The notes beneath the pieces are model-generated. The model was not told the origin of the DNA. It ran no database searches and saw only the letters and a program-made list of their open reading frames with translations. Shown here one piece after another: positions 1 to 8,061 of a stretch of DNA of 64,000 nucleotides (position 1 is its first letter; the number at the start of each line of letters is the position of its first letter). This DNA comes from Donghicola sp041224595. GTDB lineage: Bacteria > Pseudomonadota > Alphaproteobacteria > Rhodobacterales > Rhodobacteraceae. The stretch is taken from positions 62,001 through 126,000 of the forward strand of contig NZ_JBGFGN010000151.1 of NCBI RefSeq assembly GCF_041224595.1. Direction: 5' to 3'. A program made the translations under genes and the position numbers.

Positions 1-371
1 CATTAAATTGGTACTCTTATTATATCTACTCGTTAACTCTCATTTTCAGATACAATATTATCTCTCATATGTCACCTAAACTGACACTTTATTACACAAG
101 TTTATGCACAAGCGCGTATTAGATTTCGAAGCAAGACAAGAGAGACGCCGACGTACCCGCCCCGGTCGCTCGGTTCGCGACCTCTGTGTGACCATTTGAA
201 ACGATCTCTTTCCCAAATAGGGAATTTCGTGTATGGCGGCCCAATCTGAGACGTGGTGCGCAGACCTCCGTACCGTGAAAGAGAATGATGATTGAGGTCG
301 GCGGCAATGGGGCCGCCATGCAAACGGGAGCCCCAAGAGGGCTTGGAAGAGCTCCCAGCTAGGATACGCTG
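1..371. other. AT-rich stretch and pnp upstream region, no gene seen
   Basis: I see no convincing coding region here. The first 125 bases or so are clearly richer in A and T than the rest of the window, and the composition becomes normal around position 130. In related bacteria rpsO usually sits just before pnp. It is not visible here, so it is either further left or separated from pnp by this segment. The last 70 bases hold two hairpins that are described separately. The AT-rich part could be the edge of acquired DNA or an ordinary promoter region; the window does not decide this. Confidence 0.5.
300..356 (+). promoter_or_regulatory. Hairpins in the pnp leader
   Basis: Two stem-loops precede the pnp start. 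The first pairs ggcggc (300-305) with gccgcc (312-317). The second pairs gggagc (326-331) with gctccc (351-356) and encloses a smaller ccc/ggg hairpin. In enterobacteria PNPase represses its own mRNA through a leader hairpin cut by RNase III. A similar role here is an inference from position only. The first hairpin could also be a terminator of an upstream gene, but it has no T-run. Confidence 0.35.
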
Positions 372-2504
372 ATGTTCAACGAATTCAAAAAATCTATGCA
401 GTGGGGCGAAGAGACCCTCACGCTGGAAACCGGTAAGGTTGCCCGCCAGGCAGACGGTACCGTGATCGCCACCTTGGGTGAGACCTCGGTTATGGCGAAC
501 GTGACCTTTGCCAAAGAGGCAAAGCCGGGTCAGGACTTCTTCCCCCTGACCGTCCACTATCAGGAAAAATACTACGCAGCCGGTAAGATCCCCGGTGGCT
601 TCTTCAAGCGCGAAGCCCGTCCCTCGGAAAAAGAGACCCTGACCGCGCGTCTGATCGACCGTCCGATCCGCCCTCTGTTCGTCTCGGGCTTCAAGCACGA
701 AGTTCTGGTGATGTGCACCGTGCTGAGCCACGATCTGGTGAACGACCCCGACGTCGTTGCGATGATCGCTGCTTCGGCTGCTTTGACCCTGTCGGGCGTT
801 CCCTTCATGGGTCCGATTGCTGGCGCGCGCGTTGGCTTCTCGAACGGTGAATACGTCCTGAACCCCTCGGTCGAGGATATGGATCACCTGCGCTCGAACC
901 CCGAGCAGCGTCTGGACCTGGTCATCGCTGGCACCAAAGACGCCGTGATGATGGTGGAATCCGAAGCTTACGAGCTGACCGAAGAAGAAATGCTGGGTGC
1001 TGTCCAGTTCGGCCACGACGCAATCAAGCCTGTTGTTGATCTGATCATCAGCCTGGCCGAAGAGTGCGCGAAAGAGCCCTTTAACTTCGTCGCCCCCGAC
1101 TACAGCGATCTGTATGCCAAGGTCAAAGCCGCTGGCGAAGACCAGATGCGCGCAGCCTTCGCGATCAAAGACAAGCAAGAGCGCGTGAATGCTGTTGCCG
1201 CTGCCCGCGACGCAGTCAAGGCAGCCCTGACCGAGGAAGAGCTGGAAGACAGCAACCTTGGTTCGGCGTTCAAGAAGTTGGAAAGCTCGATCCTGCGCGG
1301 CGACGTCATCAACGGCGGTGCACGTATCGACGGCCGTTCGAACACCGACGTTCGCGCGATCTCGTCCGAGGTCGGCATTCTGCCCCGTACCCACGGTTCG
1401 GCTCTGTTCACCCGCGGCGAAACTCAGGGTCTGGTTGTGACCACTCTGGGCACCGGCGACGACGAGCAGATCATCGACGCGCTGCACGGCAATTCGCGTT
1501 CGAACTTCCTGCTGCACTACAACTTCCCTCCCTACTCGGTTGGTGAAGTGGGTCGCGTTGGTTCGCCCGGTCGCCGCGAAATCGGCCACGGCAAGCTGGC
1601 ATGGCGTGCGCTGCAGGCGGTTCTGCCCGCGGCAACCGACTTCCCCTACACCATCCGCGTTGTGTCCGAGATCACTGAATCGAACGGCTCGTCGTCGATG
1701 GCGTCGGTCTGCGGCGGTTCGCTGTCGATGATGGACGCAGGCGTTCCGCTGACCGCGCCTGTTGCTGGCGTTGCGATGGGTCTGATCCTGGAAGACGACG
1801 GCCGCTTTGCGGTTCTGACCGACATTCTGGGTGACGAAGATCACCTTGGTGACATGGACTTCAAAGTTGCAGGTACCGAAAACGGCATCACCTCGCTGCA
1901 GATGGACATCAAGGTTGCAGGCATCACCGCCGAGATCATGAAGCAAGCTCTGGCTCAGGCCAAGGACGGCCGCATGCACATTCTGGGTGAGATGTCGAAG
2001 GCGCTGACCTCGGCTGGCGAATTCTCGGTCCACGCACCGCGCATCGAAACCATGCAGATCCCCACCGACAAGATCCGTGAAGTGATCGGTTCGGGCGGCA
2101 AGGTCATCCGCGAAATCGTGGAAACCTCGGGTGCGAAGGTCGACATCAACGACGACGGCATCATCAAGATCGCATCGTCCGACGGCGAGGCCATCAAAAA
2201 GGCCTACGACATGATCTACTCGATCGTGGCAGAGCCCGAAGTTGGCCAGATCTACAAAGGTAAAGTCGTCAAGATCGTCGACTTCGGCGCCTTTGTGAAC
2301 TTCTTTGGCAAGCGCGACGGTCTGGTGCACGTGTCCCAGCTGGAAGCACGCCGCGTCAACCATCCTTCGGATGTCGTAAAGGAAGGTCAGGAAGTCTGGG
2401 TCAAGCTGCTTGGCTTTGATGACCGCGGTAAAGTCCGTCTGGCCATGAAAATGGTTGACCAGGAAACCGGTCAGGAAATTGCTCAGGAAGAAAAAGCCGA
2501 CTAA
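372..2504 (+). CDS. pnp: Polyribonucleotide nucleotidyltransferase (PNPase)
   Basis: PNPase degrades RNA 3'-5' by phosphorolysis, releasing nucleoside diphosphates, and works in the RNA degradosome in the cytoplasm. The 710-residue product is full length for the family. It has two RNase PH-like domains: roughly residues 10-230, and 320-550 with the LHYNFPPYSVGE signature and SSSMASVCGGSLSMMDAG. A KH domain (IPTDKIREVIGSGGKVIREI) and a C-terminal S1 domain (GQIYKGKVVKIVDFGAFV) follow. The start follows a weak agga element. A terminator hairpin lies about 25 bases after the stop. A long antisense open frame across this gene is a codon-bias artefact. Confidence 0.98.
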   Translation: MFNEFKKSMQWGEETLTLETGKVARQADGTVIATLGETSVMANVTFAKEAKPGQDFFPLTVHYQEKYYAAGKIPGGFFKREARPSEKETLTARLIDRPIRPLFVSGFKHEVLVMCTVLSHDLVNDPDVVAMIAASAALTLSGVPFMGPIAGARVGFSNGEYVLNPSVEDMDHLRSNPEQRLDLVIAGTKDAVMMVESEAYELTEEEMLGAVQFGHDAIKPVVDLIISLAEECAKEPFNFVAPDYSDLYAKVKAAGEDQMRAAFAIKDKQERVNAVAAARDAVKAALTEEELEDSNLGSAFKKLESSILRGDVINGGARIDGRSNTDVRAISSEVGILPRTHGSALFTRGETQGLVVTTLGTGDDEQIIDALHGNSRSNFLLHYNFPPYSVGEVGRVGSPGRREIGHGKLAWRALQAVLPAATDFPYTIRVVSEITESNGSSSMASVCGGSLSMMDAGVPLTAPVAGVAMGLILEDDGRFAVLTDILGDEDHLGDMDFKVAGTENGITSLQMDIKVAGITAEIMKQALAQAKDGRMHILGEMSKALTSAGEFSVHAPRIETMQIPTDKIREVIGSGGKVIREIVETSGAKVDINDDGIIKIASSDGEAIKKAYDMIYSIVAEPEVGQIYKGKVVKIVDFGAFVNFFGKRDGLVHVSQLEARRVNHPSDVVKEGQEVWVKLLGFDDRGKVRLAMKMVDQETGQEIAQEEKAD

Positions 2505-2527
2505 TCGGCCCCTTTCGACGAAACAGA

Positions 2528-2556
2528 AGGCCTCGCAGGTTTTGCGGGGCCTTTTT
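2528..2556 (+). terminator. Intrinsic terminator of pnp
   Basis: An aaggcctcgca / tgcggggcctt-type hairpin is followed by a T-run (ctttttcgtt), 24 bases after the pnp stop codon. Confidence 0.85.
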
Positions 2557-2574
2557 CGTTGGGAGCGCAGGCAT

Positions 2575-2604
2575 AAAAAAGGGCCTCGCATCGCTGCGAG
2601 GCCC
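2575..2604 (-). terminator. Intrinsic terminator of the peroxiredoxin gene
   Basis: The perfect stem gggcctcgca/tgcgaggccc (2581-2604) has an A-run at 2575-2580, which is a T-run when read on the minus strand. It sits just downstream of the minus-strand peroxiredoxin gene, back to back with the pnp terminator. Confidence 0.88.
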
Positions 2605-2628
2605 CAATTAGCCCAAGGTCCGAAAAAA

Positions 2629-3276
2629 TCAGGCCTTGGTGGTGCGCAGGTAGGGCAGCTTGGCTTCGAAGTCGCCGAACTTTTCCTTGGCCTGATCGTC
2701 GTTCAGGGACAGAGCGATGATCACGTCCTGACCTTCGGTCCAGTTCGCAGGGGTCGCCAGAGGCGCGCCAAAGGTTTTCTGCAGACCATCTACGGCGCGC
2801 AGAACTTCAGCAAAGTTACGACCAACAGACATCGGGTAGGTCATCGACAGCTGGAGTTTTTTGTCGGGGCTGATGATGAACACCGAACGCACCGAAGCCG
2901 AATCCGCTGCGGTGCGGCCATCGGGCAGGTATGCATCCGCGGGCAGCATGTCGAACGCCTTGGAGACGGTCAGGTCTTCGTCCGCGATGATCGGGAAGGT
3001 CGCTTTGGCCCCCGAGAAAGTCTCGATGTCGGCCTTCCAGCCTTTGTGCTCTTCCACACCATCTACCGACAGGCCAATCACTTTGACGCCGCGCTTTTCC
3101 CACTCGTCAGCCAGCTGCGAAACAGCGCCGAATTCGGTGGTGCAGACGGGGGTGAAATCTTTGGGATGCGAGAACAGGATCGCCCAAGAATCACCGATCC
3201 AGTCGTGGAACGCGAACTCGCCCTGATCGGTTGTCAGCGTCAGGTTAGGCACAATATCGTTAATGCGCAGGCCCAT
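2629..3276 (-). CDS. 1-Cys peroxiredoxin (Prx6/AhpC-TSA family)
   Basis: A thiol peroxidase that reduces H2O2 and organic hydroperoxides in the cytoplasm. The 215-residue protein has the peroxidatic motif PVCTTE with Cys45, and that is its only cysteine, which places it in the 1-Cys Prx6 group rather than the 2-Cys AhpC group. The long C-terminal extension after about residue 160 also fits Prx6-type enzymes. The reductant is not encoded next to it. The start is supported by a strong aaggaggg element 6-7 bases upstream. It is transcribed divergently from the aldehyde dehydrogenase gene, and the roughly 130-base gap must hold both promoters. Confidence 0.93.
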   Translation of the reverse strand: MGLRINDIVPNLTLTTDQGEFAFHDWIGDSWAILFSHPKDFTPVCTTEFGAVSQLADEWEKRGVKVIGLSVDGVEEHKGWKADIETFSGAKATFPIIADEDLTVSKAFDMLPADAYLPDGRTAADSASVRSVFIISPDKKLQLSMTYPMSVGRNFAEVLRAVDGLQKTFGAPLATPANWTEGQDVIIALSLNDDQAKEKFGDFEAKLPYLRTTKA

Positions 3277-3410
3277 GGGAATACCCTCCTTAGGTCATGG
3301 AAATTGCAGTCGGTCCCTTACGTAGGAATTTACCTGCGCGGCGTCACCCCCTCTCTTGTCAGAACCTCTGTGCGGTGACACATTGACGCTAGCTCTATGG
3401 AGAAAATATT

Positions 3411-4838
3411 ATGATCAAAAAGCGCGAGTTCTACATCAACGGTCAGTGGATCGCTCCGACTCAGGCTCATGATTTCGACGTCATCGACCCCTCAACCGAG
3501 GAGGTTGCAGCCGTTATCTCATTGGGATCACAGGACGATACCAATGCTGCGGTCGCTGCCGCCAAAGCCGCTTTTCCGGAATGGTCTGCCAAACCGCTGA
3601 CCGAGCGCACTAATGTGATCAAAAAGTTCCTAAAAATTTACAAGGAACGGGCTCAGGAAATGGCAGAGGCCATGACCACAGAGATGGGCGCGCCCAAAGA
3701 TTGGTCTCTGGAAGAGCAAGTTGGCGCAGGCTCTTGGCACACCGAAGGCTTCCTTGAGGCGCTTGAGCATTTCGAATTCGAACGGCGCTACACTGCAACC
3801 GAGATGCACGTGATGGACCCGATCGGCGTCGTTGGCCTGATCACCCCGTGGAACTGGCCCATGAACCAGATCTGCCTCAAGGTCATTCCCGCACTCGCGG
3901 TCGGCTGCACCATGGTGCTGAAGCCCTCTGAAATCGCGCCACTCTCTGCGCTTCTCTTTGCCGAAATGATGGATGAAGCGGGCGTTCCCGCCGGCGTTTT
4001 CAACTTGGTAAACGGTGATGGACCCGGCGTCGGCACCCAGCTGTCGACCCACCCCGACGTCGCAATGATCAGCTTCACCGGTTCGACCCGCGCAGGCATC
4101 GCAATCAGCAAAGCCGCTGCCGATACCCTGAAGCGTGTGAGCCTAGAGCTCGGCGGCAAGGGTGCGAATATCGTGTTTGCCGATGCGGATGAAAACGCGG
4201 TGACGCGCGGCGCGATGCAGTGCTTCAACAACTCGGGCCAGTCATGCAATGCCCCCACCCGAATGCTGGTCGAGCGGTCACGCTATGATGCTGCAGTAGA
4301 GGATGCTCTGAAGGCTGCGGAAACGCGCGGCGTCGCTTCGGGTCACGAGCACGGCACTCATATCGGCCCTGTCGTCAGCGAGTTGCAGTTCAACAAAATT
4401 CAGGACCTGATCCAACAAGGCATCGACGAAGGCGCGCGCCTCGCTGCCGGTGGCACGGGCCGCCCTGCGGGTCTGAATCGCGGGTATTTTGTGCGCCCGA
4501 CAGTGTTTGCCGATGTGACGAACGACATGACAATCGCGCAGACTGAGATTTTTGGTCCAGTTCTGTCAATCATCCCCTTCGACACCGAGGATGAGGCCAT
4601 CGCGATCGCCAATGATTCACCCTATGGCTTGACCCATTACGTGCAGTCCCAAGACGACAAGAAGCGGATGCGCGTGGCACGCCGACTCCATGCGGGAATG
4701 ATCCAGACCAACGGCAAGGGTCTGGCCAAGGGATCACCCTTTGGCGGCGTCAAAGCCTCTGGCAACGGACGCGAGGGAGGCCACTTCGGTCTGGAGGACT
4801 TCTGCGAAGTAAAGGTGATTACCGCTTACGCTGATTAA
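3411..4838 (+). CDS. NAD(P)-dependent aldehyde dehydrogenase
   Basis: Oxidises an aldehyde to a carboxylic acid with NAD(P)+. The 475-residue length is normal for the superfamily. The cofactor-binding region PWNWPMNQ (about 146-153), the FTGST loop (222-226), the general base Glu246 in LELGGK and the nucleophile Cys279 in GQSCNAPTR are all present. The substrate cannot be read from the sequence; closest in style are the broad aldehyde dehydrogenases of the AldA/YneI-like group. A kinase-like gene follows within about 40 bases on the same strand, so the two may be cotranscribed. Confidence 0.93.
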   Translation: MIKKREFYINGQWIAPTQAHDFDVIDPSTEEVAAVISLGSQDDTNAAVAAAKAAFPEWSAKPLTERTNVIKKFLKIYKERAQEMAEAMTTEMGAPKDWSLEEQVGAGSWHTEGFLEALEHFEFERRYTATEMHVMDPIGVVGLITPWNWPMNQICLKVIPALAVGCTMVLKPSEIAPLSALLFAEMMDEAGVPAGVFNLVNGDGPGVGTQLSTHPDVAMISFTGSTRAGIAISKAAADTLKRVSLELGGKGANIVFADADENAVTRGAMQCFNNSGQSCNAPTRMLVERSRYDAAVEDALKAAETRGVASGHEHGTHIGPVVSELQFNKIQDLIQQGIDEGARLAAGGTGRPAGLNRGYFVRPTVFADVTNDMTIAQTEIFGPVLSIIPFDTEDEAIAIANDSPYGLTHYVQSQDDKKRMRVARRLHAGMIQTNGKGLAKGSPFGGVKASGNGREGGHFGLEDFCEVKVITAYAD

Positions 4839-4880
4839 CGGTTGTTGCGCGATCCGTTCAGTCAGAATAGTCAGGCGGGC

Positions 4881-5924
4881 ATGAAAACCTTGCCCGCCGA
4901 TACTCAATTCGTACAGGAAACTGTACACAAACGTGATCCATTCTCGGAAACCGTGTCCGGCTACGCCGCGCATGCCCCCGAAGAAAAGCTGGTCATGCGC
5001 CGTCTTGGCTCTTTGCCGCTTTGGTCCCGCTGGGTGGGGTGGGCGCTGGCCCGCAAAGAAATCCGCGGTCTGCGCGCCGTCGCGGGGATCGAAGGAACAC
5101 CACAGTTGATCCGCGTCGACCAAGAGGGAATTCTGCGCACTTGGAGCCACGGGACCCCGCTGCAATTGGCAAAACCCAAAGACGCCGAATGGTACAAAGA
5201 CGCCAAGCGCTTGCTCCGCGAAATGCGTAGGCGCGGTGTCACCCACAACGACCTCGCGAAGCCGCAGAACTGGCTCATGACGCCAGATGGCCGTGCGAGC
5301 GTAATCGATTTCCAACTGGCCGCACTGCATCCGAAGCGCGGCCGTATGCACCGCATCATGGCCTACGAAGACCTGCGGCACCTGCTAAAGCAGAAACGCA
5401 AATATGCCAAAGCGCTGCTCACGCCCGCCGAACGCAAGATGCTCGAGCAGCGTGCTTTGCATTCGCGGATTTGGATGGCGACAGCCAAGCCGCTTTATAA
5501 CTTTATCACGCGGAAATTGATGAACTGGTCCGATGGCGAGGGCACCGAAAATCGCGTTTCAAAAGAAGGCCCCGCGCTGCGCGAAGAGCTGATGTCACAC
5601 CCGCGTGTACAGGACGTGGCCTTTGCCACCTTCGCTCTGCCGGCGCGCGGGGTGGGTCTGTATGGATTCGTAGAAACCGATCTGGATCAGTCCATCGTCC
5701 GCAGCTTCATCCCAGAAAAACGGGTCGAACATCTGCAAGCTGTGATGCGGCTACCGCGGGATCTGGATGGCAACGTCCGCTCAGATCTCTTGCAGCTCGT
5801 CGCTATGAACCGCGCTGATGAATTGCACGAGGTTTTGGCTCAGGACCCCGCATTGGCCGACACGCTCAGGCCGATTGTAAACGAACGCCTGAATTTGACG
5901 GACCGGCAACTGCGCGGGCAATAA
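4881..5924 (+). CDS. Serine/threonine kinase-like protein with acyl-ligase-like C-terminal part
   Basis: The first half looks like a small RIO/Kdo-type protein kinase. THNDLAKPQNWL (about residues 133-144 from this start) matches the catalytic HxDxxxxN loop, and VIDFQLA matches the DFG metal-binding motif. The N-lobe is short and lacks a clear glycine-rich loop. The last 110 residues (HPRVQDVAFATFALP ... LPRDLDGNVRSDLLQL) resemble the C-terminal lid of acyl/aryl-CoA ligases. The usual lysine in LPxTxxGK is replaced (GNVR), so adenylation activity is unlikely. I chose the ATG at 4881; a TTG at 4842 would add 13 residues. The next gene on the other strand ends at the adjacent base. The substrate is unknown. 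Confidence 0.72.
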   Translation: MKTLPADTQFVQETVHKRDPFSETVSGYAAHAPEEKLVMRRLGSLPLWSRWVGWALARKEIRGLRAVAGIEGTPQLIRVDQEGILRTWSHGTPLQLAKPKDAEWYKDAKRLLREMRRRGVTHNDLAKPQNWLMTPDGRASVIDFQLAALHPKRGRMHRIMAYEDLRHLLKQKRKYAKALLTPAERKMLEQRALHSRIWMATAKPLYNFITRKLMNWSDGEGTENRVSKEGPALREELMSHPRVQDVAFATFALPARGVGLYGFVETDLDQSIVRSFIPEKRVEHLQAVMRLPRDLDGNVRSDLLQLVAMNRADELHEVLAQDPALADTLRPIVNERLNLTDRQLRGQ

Positions 5925-6572
5925 TCAAAATGGCGCTTTGGCGCGGAACCGCATGCCGCGCCCGTCTTCGGGGTGCTTCAGCTTCAGTTCTTCGGAATGC
6001 AGCATGAGGCGCGGAAACTCCCGTGCTGGTCCCTCTGCGTAGAACGGGTCCCCCAGAATGGGATGCCCCAATGCCAGCATGTGAACCCGCAACTGGTGAC
6101 TGCGCCCCGTTTGCGGCATCAATCGCATCCGAGTCTCTGTATCCGTGCGGCTGATCGCCTTCCACTCGGTGACCGCAGGTTTCCCATTCTCATGGTCGAC
6201 CATCTGCTTGGGTCGATTGGGCCAATCCACGATCAATGGCAGATCAATCGTTCCAGAGGTTTCAGGCGGCACACCCCATACCCGCGCAACGTAGGTCTTC
6301 TTGGTCATGCGTTTTTCAAATTGCAGACCCAGATGCCGCTGCGCCGCTGGGGTCTGCGCAAAAACCATGACGCCCGAAGTATCCCGATCCAGACGATGCA
6401 CCAACAAAGCCGTTGGAAAGGCAGCCTGAACGCGCGCGATCAAGCAGTCTGACAGATGTTCGCCGCGCCCCGGGACGGACAAAAGCCCGCTGGGTTTATT
6501 GACCATGATGATGTGTGCGTCCTCGTGCAACACCTCGAGCGGGTCCATTGGGGGATTGTAGATATCACTCAT
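5925..6572 (-). CDS. rluA: Dual-specificity pseudouridine synthase RluA
   Basis: Converts uridine to pseudouridine. The family member in E. coli modifies 23S rRNA U746 and tRNA U32. The 215-residue protein matches the short RluA type (about 219 residues), with no S4 domain. HRLDRDTSG carries the catalytic Asp62. NKPSGLLSVPGR, DLPLIVDWPNRPKQ and GRSHQLRVHMLALGHPILGD are close to the E. coli protein as I remember it. The gene overlaps the msrC stop by 4 bases (atga), indicating translational coupling. The stop abuts the convergent kinase-like gene. Confidence 0.93.
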   Translation of the reverse strand: MSDIYNPPMDPLEVLHEDAHIIMVNKPSGLLSVPGRGEHLSDCLIARVQAAFPTALLVHRLDRDTSGVMVFAQTPAAQRHLGLQFEKRMTKKTYVARVWGVPPETSGTIDLPLIVDWPNRPKQMVDHENGKPAVTEWKAISRTDTETRMRLMPQTGRSHQLRVHMLALGHPILGDPFYAEGPAREFPRLMLHSEELKLKHPEDGRGMRFRAKAPF

Positions 6573-7027
6573 CCCAGATGCCCGAATGTCGCGGACAGAA
6601 TCTCTGCCAGCCGGTCGGCGTCGGTCTGGTCAAAGGCATTGGCCTGATTGCTGTCGATATCCAGAACGCCGATCACCTCTCCGCTTTTGTTAAAAACGGG
6701 CAGAACGATCTCTGACCGCGTCGAAGACGAGCACGCTATGTGGCCTGGGAAATCTTCTACGTCGGCGACCAGTTGGGTCTGCTTCGTGCGCGCCGCAGCC
6801 CCGCATACCCCGCGTGAAAACGGGATCTCCAGACAACCATGCCCCCCTTGATAGGGACCGATCTTGAGCATCTCTGGCGCAGTGACGCGATAGAAACCGG
6901 TCCAATCAAAGCGGTCGTCCGCATGATGCACTTCGCAAGCGACCGTCGCCATGAGGGCGACAACATCATCTTCGCCATGCGCCAATGCAGCGACGTTTTG
7001 GGCTAGGGTGTCGTAGTTTACGCGCAT
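6569..7027 (-). CDS. msrC: Free methionine-(R)-sulfoxide reductase (GAF domain)
   Basis: Reduces free Met-R-sulfoxide and so repairs oxidised methionine. A single GAF domain fills the 152-residue protein. The family cysteines lie in GCLEIPFSRGVCGAAART and GHIACSSSTRSEIVLPV, and the aspartates in GVLDIDS. The start at 7027 (MRVNYD) gives the standard length and has ggacagga just upstream; longer frames would add an unlikely 37 residues. It is coupled by a 4-base overlap to rluA. The presence of this gene and a peroxiredoxin within 5 kb is suggestive of an oxidative-stress theme, but they are not one operon. Confidence 0.9.
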   Translation of the reverse strand: MRVNYDTLAQNVAALAHGEDDVVALMATVACEVHHADDRFDWTGFYRVTAPEMLKIGPYQGGHGCLEIPFSRGVCGAAARTKQTQLVADVEDFPGHIACSSSTRSEIVLPVFNKSGEVIGVLDIDSNQANAFDQTDADRLAEILSATFGHLG

Positions 7028-7222
7028 CACAATCCTGTCCGATTTTCGCACCCTTGGGCACAATTGGTCCATCGGGGCCGTCGATAGTTCGCCCCGCATT
7101 ACAGCGATTTGTCTGGAATCGCCAGCCACAGCACCCAAGCCGCCAGCTCAGGCCAGTTTGTGTCAAATCCGCCCTAAAAGGACCATCCACGTTACCGAAT
7201 TGATTAAGGAAGGGCCCCTAGC

Positions 7223-7591
7223 GTGGCCGTGGAACCACCCATGGAGGGGAAATTGGAGCTGACCCATACAGACTATCCCGGTTTGCGCGTGATCCATGTT
7301 GCCGCATCCCGCATTGATTCCGCTGCTGCGATCCAATTCAAAGATCAGATGCGCGCGTTGACCGATGACCTGACGTATCGTGCTGTTCTCGATCTGAGCG
7401 CAGTGTCGTTCATCGACTCCAGCGGCCTCGGGGCGATTGTTGCATCGCTCAAGCAAATGCCCTCGGGGATCCGGCTGGACCTCGCTTCTTTGCAAGAGGA
7501 CGTCGCCCGTGTCTTGCGGCTGACGCGGATGGACAAAGTATTTATTATTCACGATGCCCTAGATCTCGCGGTGGCTCCCAATGGCCACTAG
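7223..7591 (+). CDS. STAS-domain anti-sigma factor antagonist
   Basis: A partner-switching protein of the SpoIIAA/RsbV type, which binds an anti-sigma kinase when unphosphorylated. The 122 residues form one STAS domain. FIDSSGLGAIV contains the conserved serine that such kinases phosphorylate. The GTG start at 7223 follows aaggaaggg at a good distance. It overlaps the downstream kinase gene by 11 bases, so the two are very probably coexpressed and act on each other. The sigma factor or other target is not in the window. Confidence 0.88.
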   Translation: MAVEPPMEGKLELTHTDYPGLRVIHVAASRIDSAAAIQFKDQMRALTDDLTYRAVLDLSAVSFIDSSGLGAIVASLKQMPSGIRLDLASLQEDVARVLRLTRMDKVFIIHDALDLAVAPNGH

Positions 7592-8000
7592 GCAAAGCGC
7601 GCGCTTCACATGCGAAGCCACGGCGCTTGCCGTGCGGCATACGCTGCAAGAGATGACAGGACGACTGGCGGATTGGGCCATTCCATCAGATCCTCGGGTC
7701 GAATTGGCCGTGGCAGAGGCGATGAACAACATCGTCGAACACGCGTATGCCGACAATCCCAGTGGCCGGATACAACTGGATGTTTCATTGATTCCGCAGG
7801 GCCTTTCGGTTGCGCTGTCTGATCGCGGGCTTGCCATGCCCGATGGCGCAGTGCCTATCGGCGAAATGCCCGCGCCAGAGACCCTTCCCGAGGGCGGTTG
7901 GGGATGGAGCCTGATCCATGCCTGCTGCGATGGCCTTCACTATGAACGGACCAAAGGCGCGAACGAGTTGACCATGGTTTTCCAACAGGTGGAAATCTAA
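7581..8000 (+). CDS. Anti-sigma factor serine kinase (RsbW/SpoIIAB-like HATPase)
   Basis: A GHKL ATPase-fold protein kinase of 139 residues. The N-box ELAVAEAMNNIVEHAY is clear, followed by the G1-like SDRGLAMP. The usual lid is short, with GGWGWSLIHACCDGLHY as the G2 region. It is expected to phosphorylate the STAS protein whose gene overlaps it. Small two-gene modules like this often control a stress sigma factor or a cyclase. No PP2C phosphatase or sigma gene is present nearby. The gamma-glutamyltransferase gene starts 60 bases downstream and may share the transcript. Confidence 0.87.
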   Translation: MATRQSARFTCEATALAVRHTLQEMTGRLADWAIPSDPRVELAVAEAMNNIVEHAYADNPSGRIQLDVSLIPQGLSVALSDRGLAMPDGAVPIGEMPAPETLPEGGWGWSLIHACCDGLHYERTKGANELTMVFQQVEI

Positions 8001-8061
8001 CGCAGACCGCTTGGCTTCTGCATCGCGCACGCTAATCTCGCTTGCGAATGAGGGAGGAAGC

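Noticed and set aside
102..2591. Open frame of 829 codons antisense to pnp
   Set aside because: It mirrors pnp codon bias in GC-rich DNA and shows no domain of its own; pnp is a certain gene.
4842..4880. TTG start of the kinase-like gene
   Set aside because: Possible, but it lies three bases after the previous stop without a ribosome-binding site; ATG at 4881 preferred.
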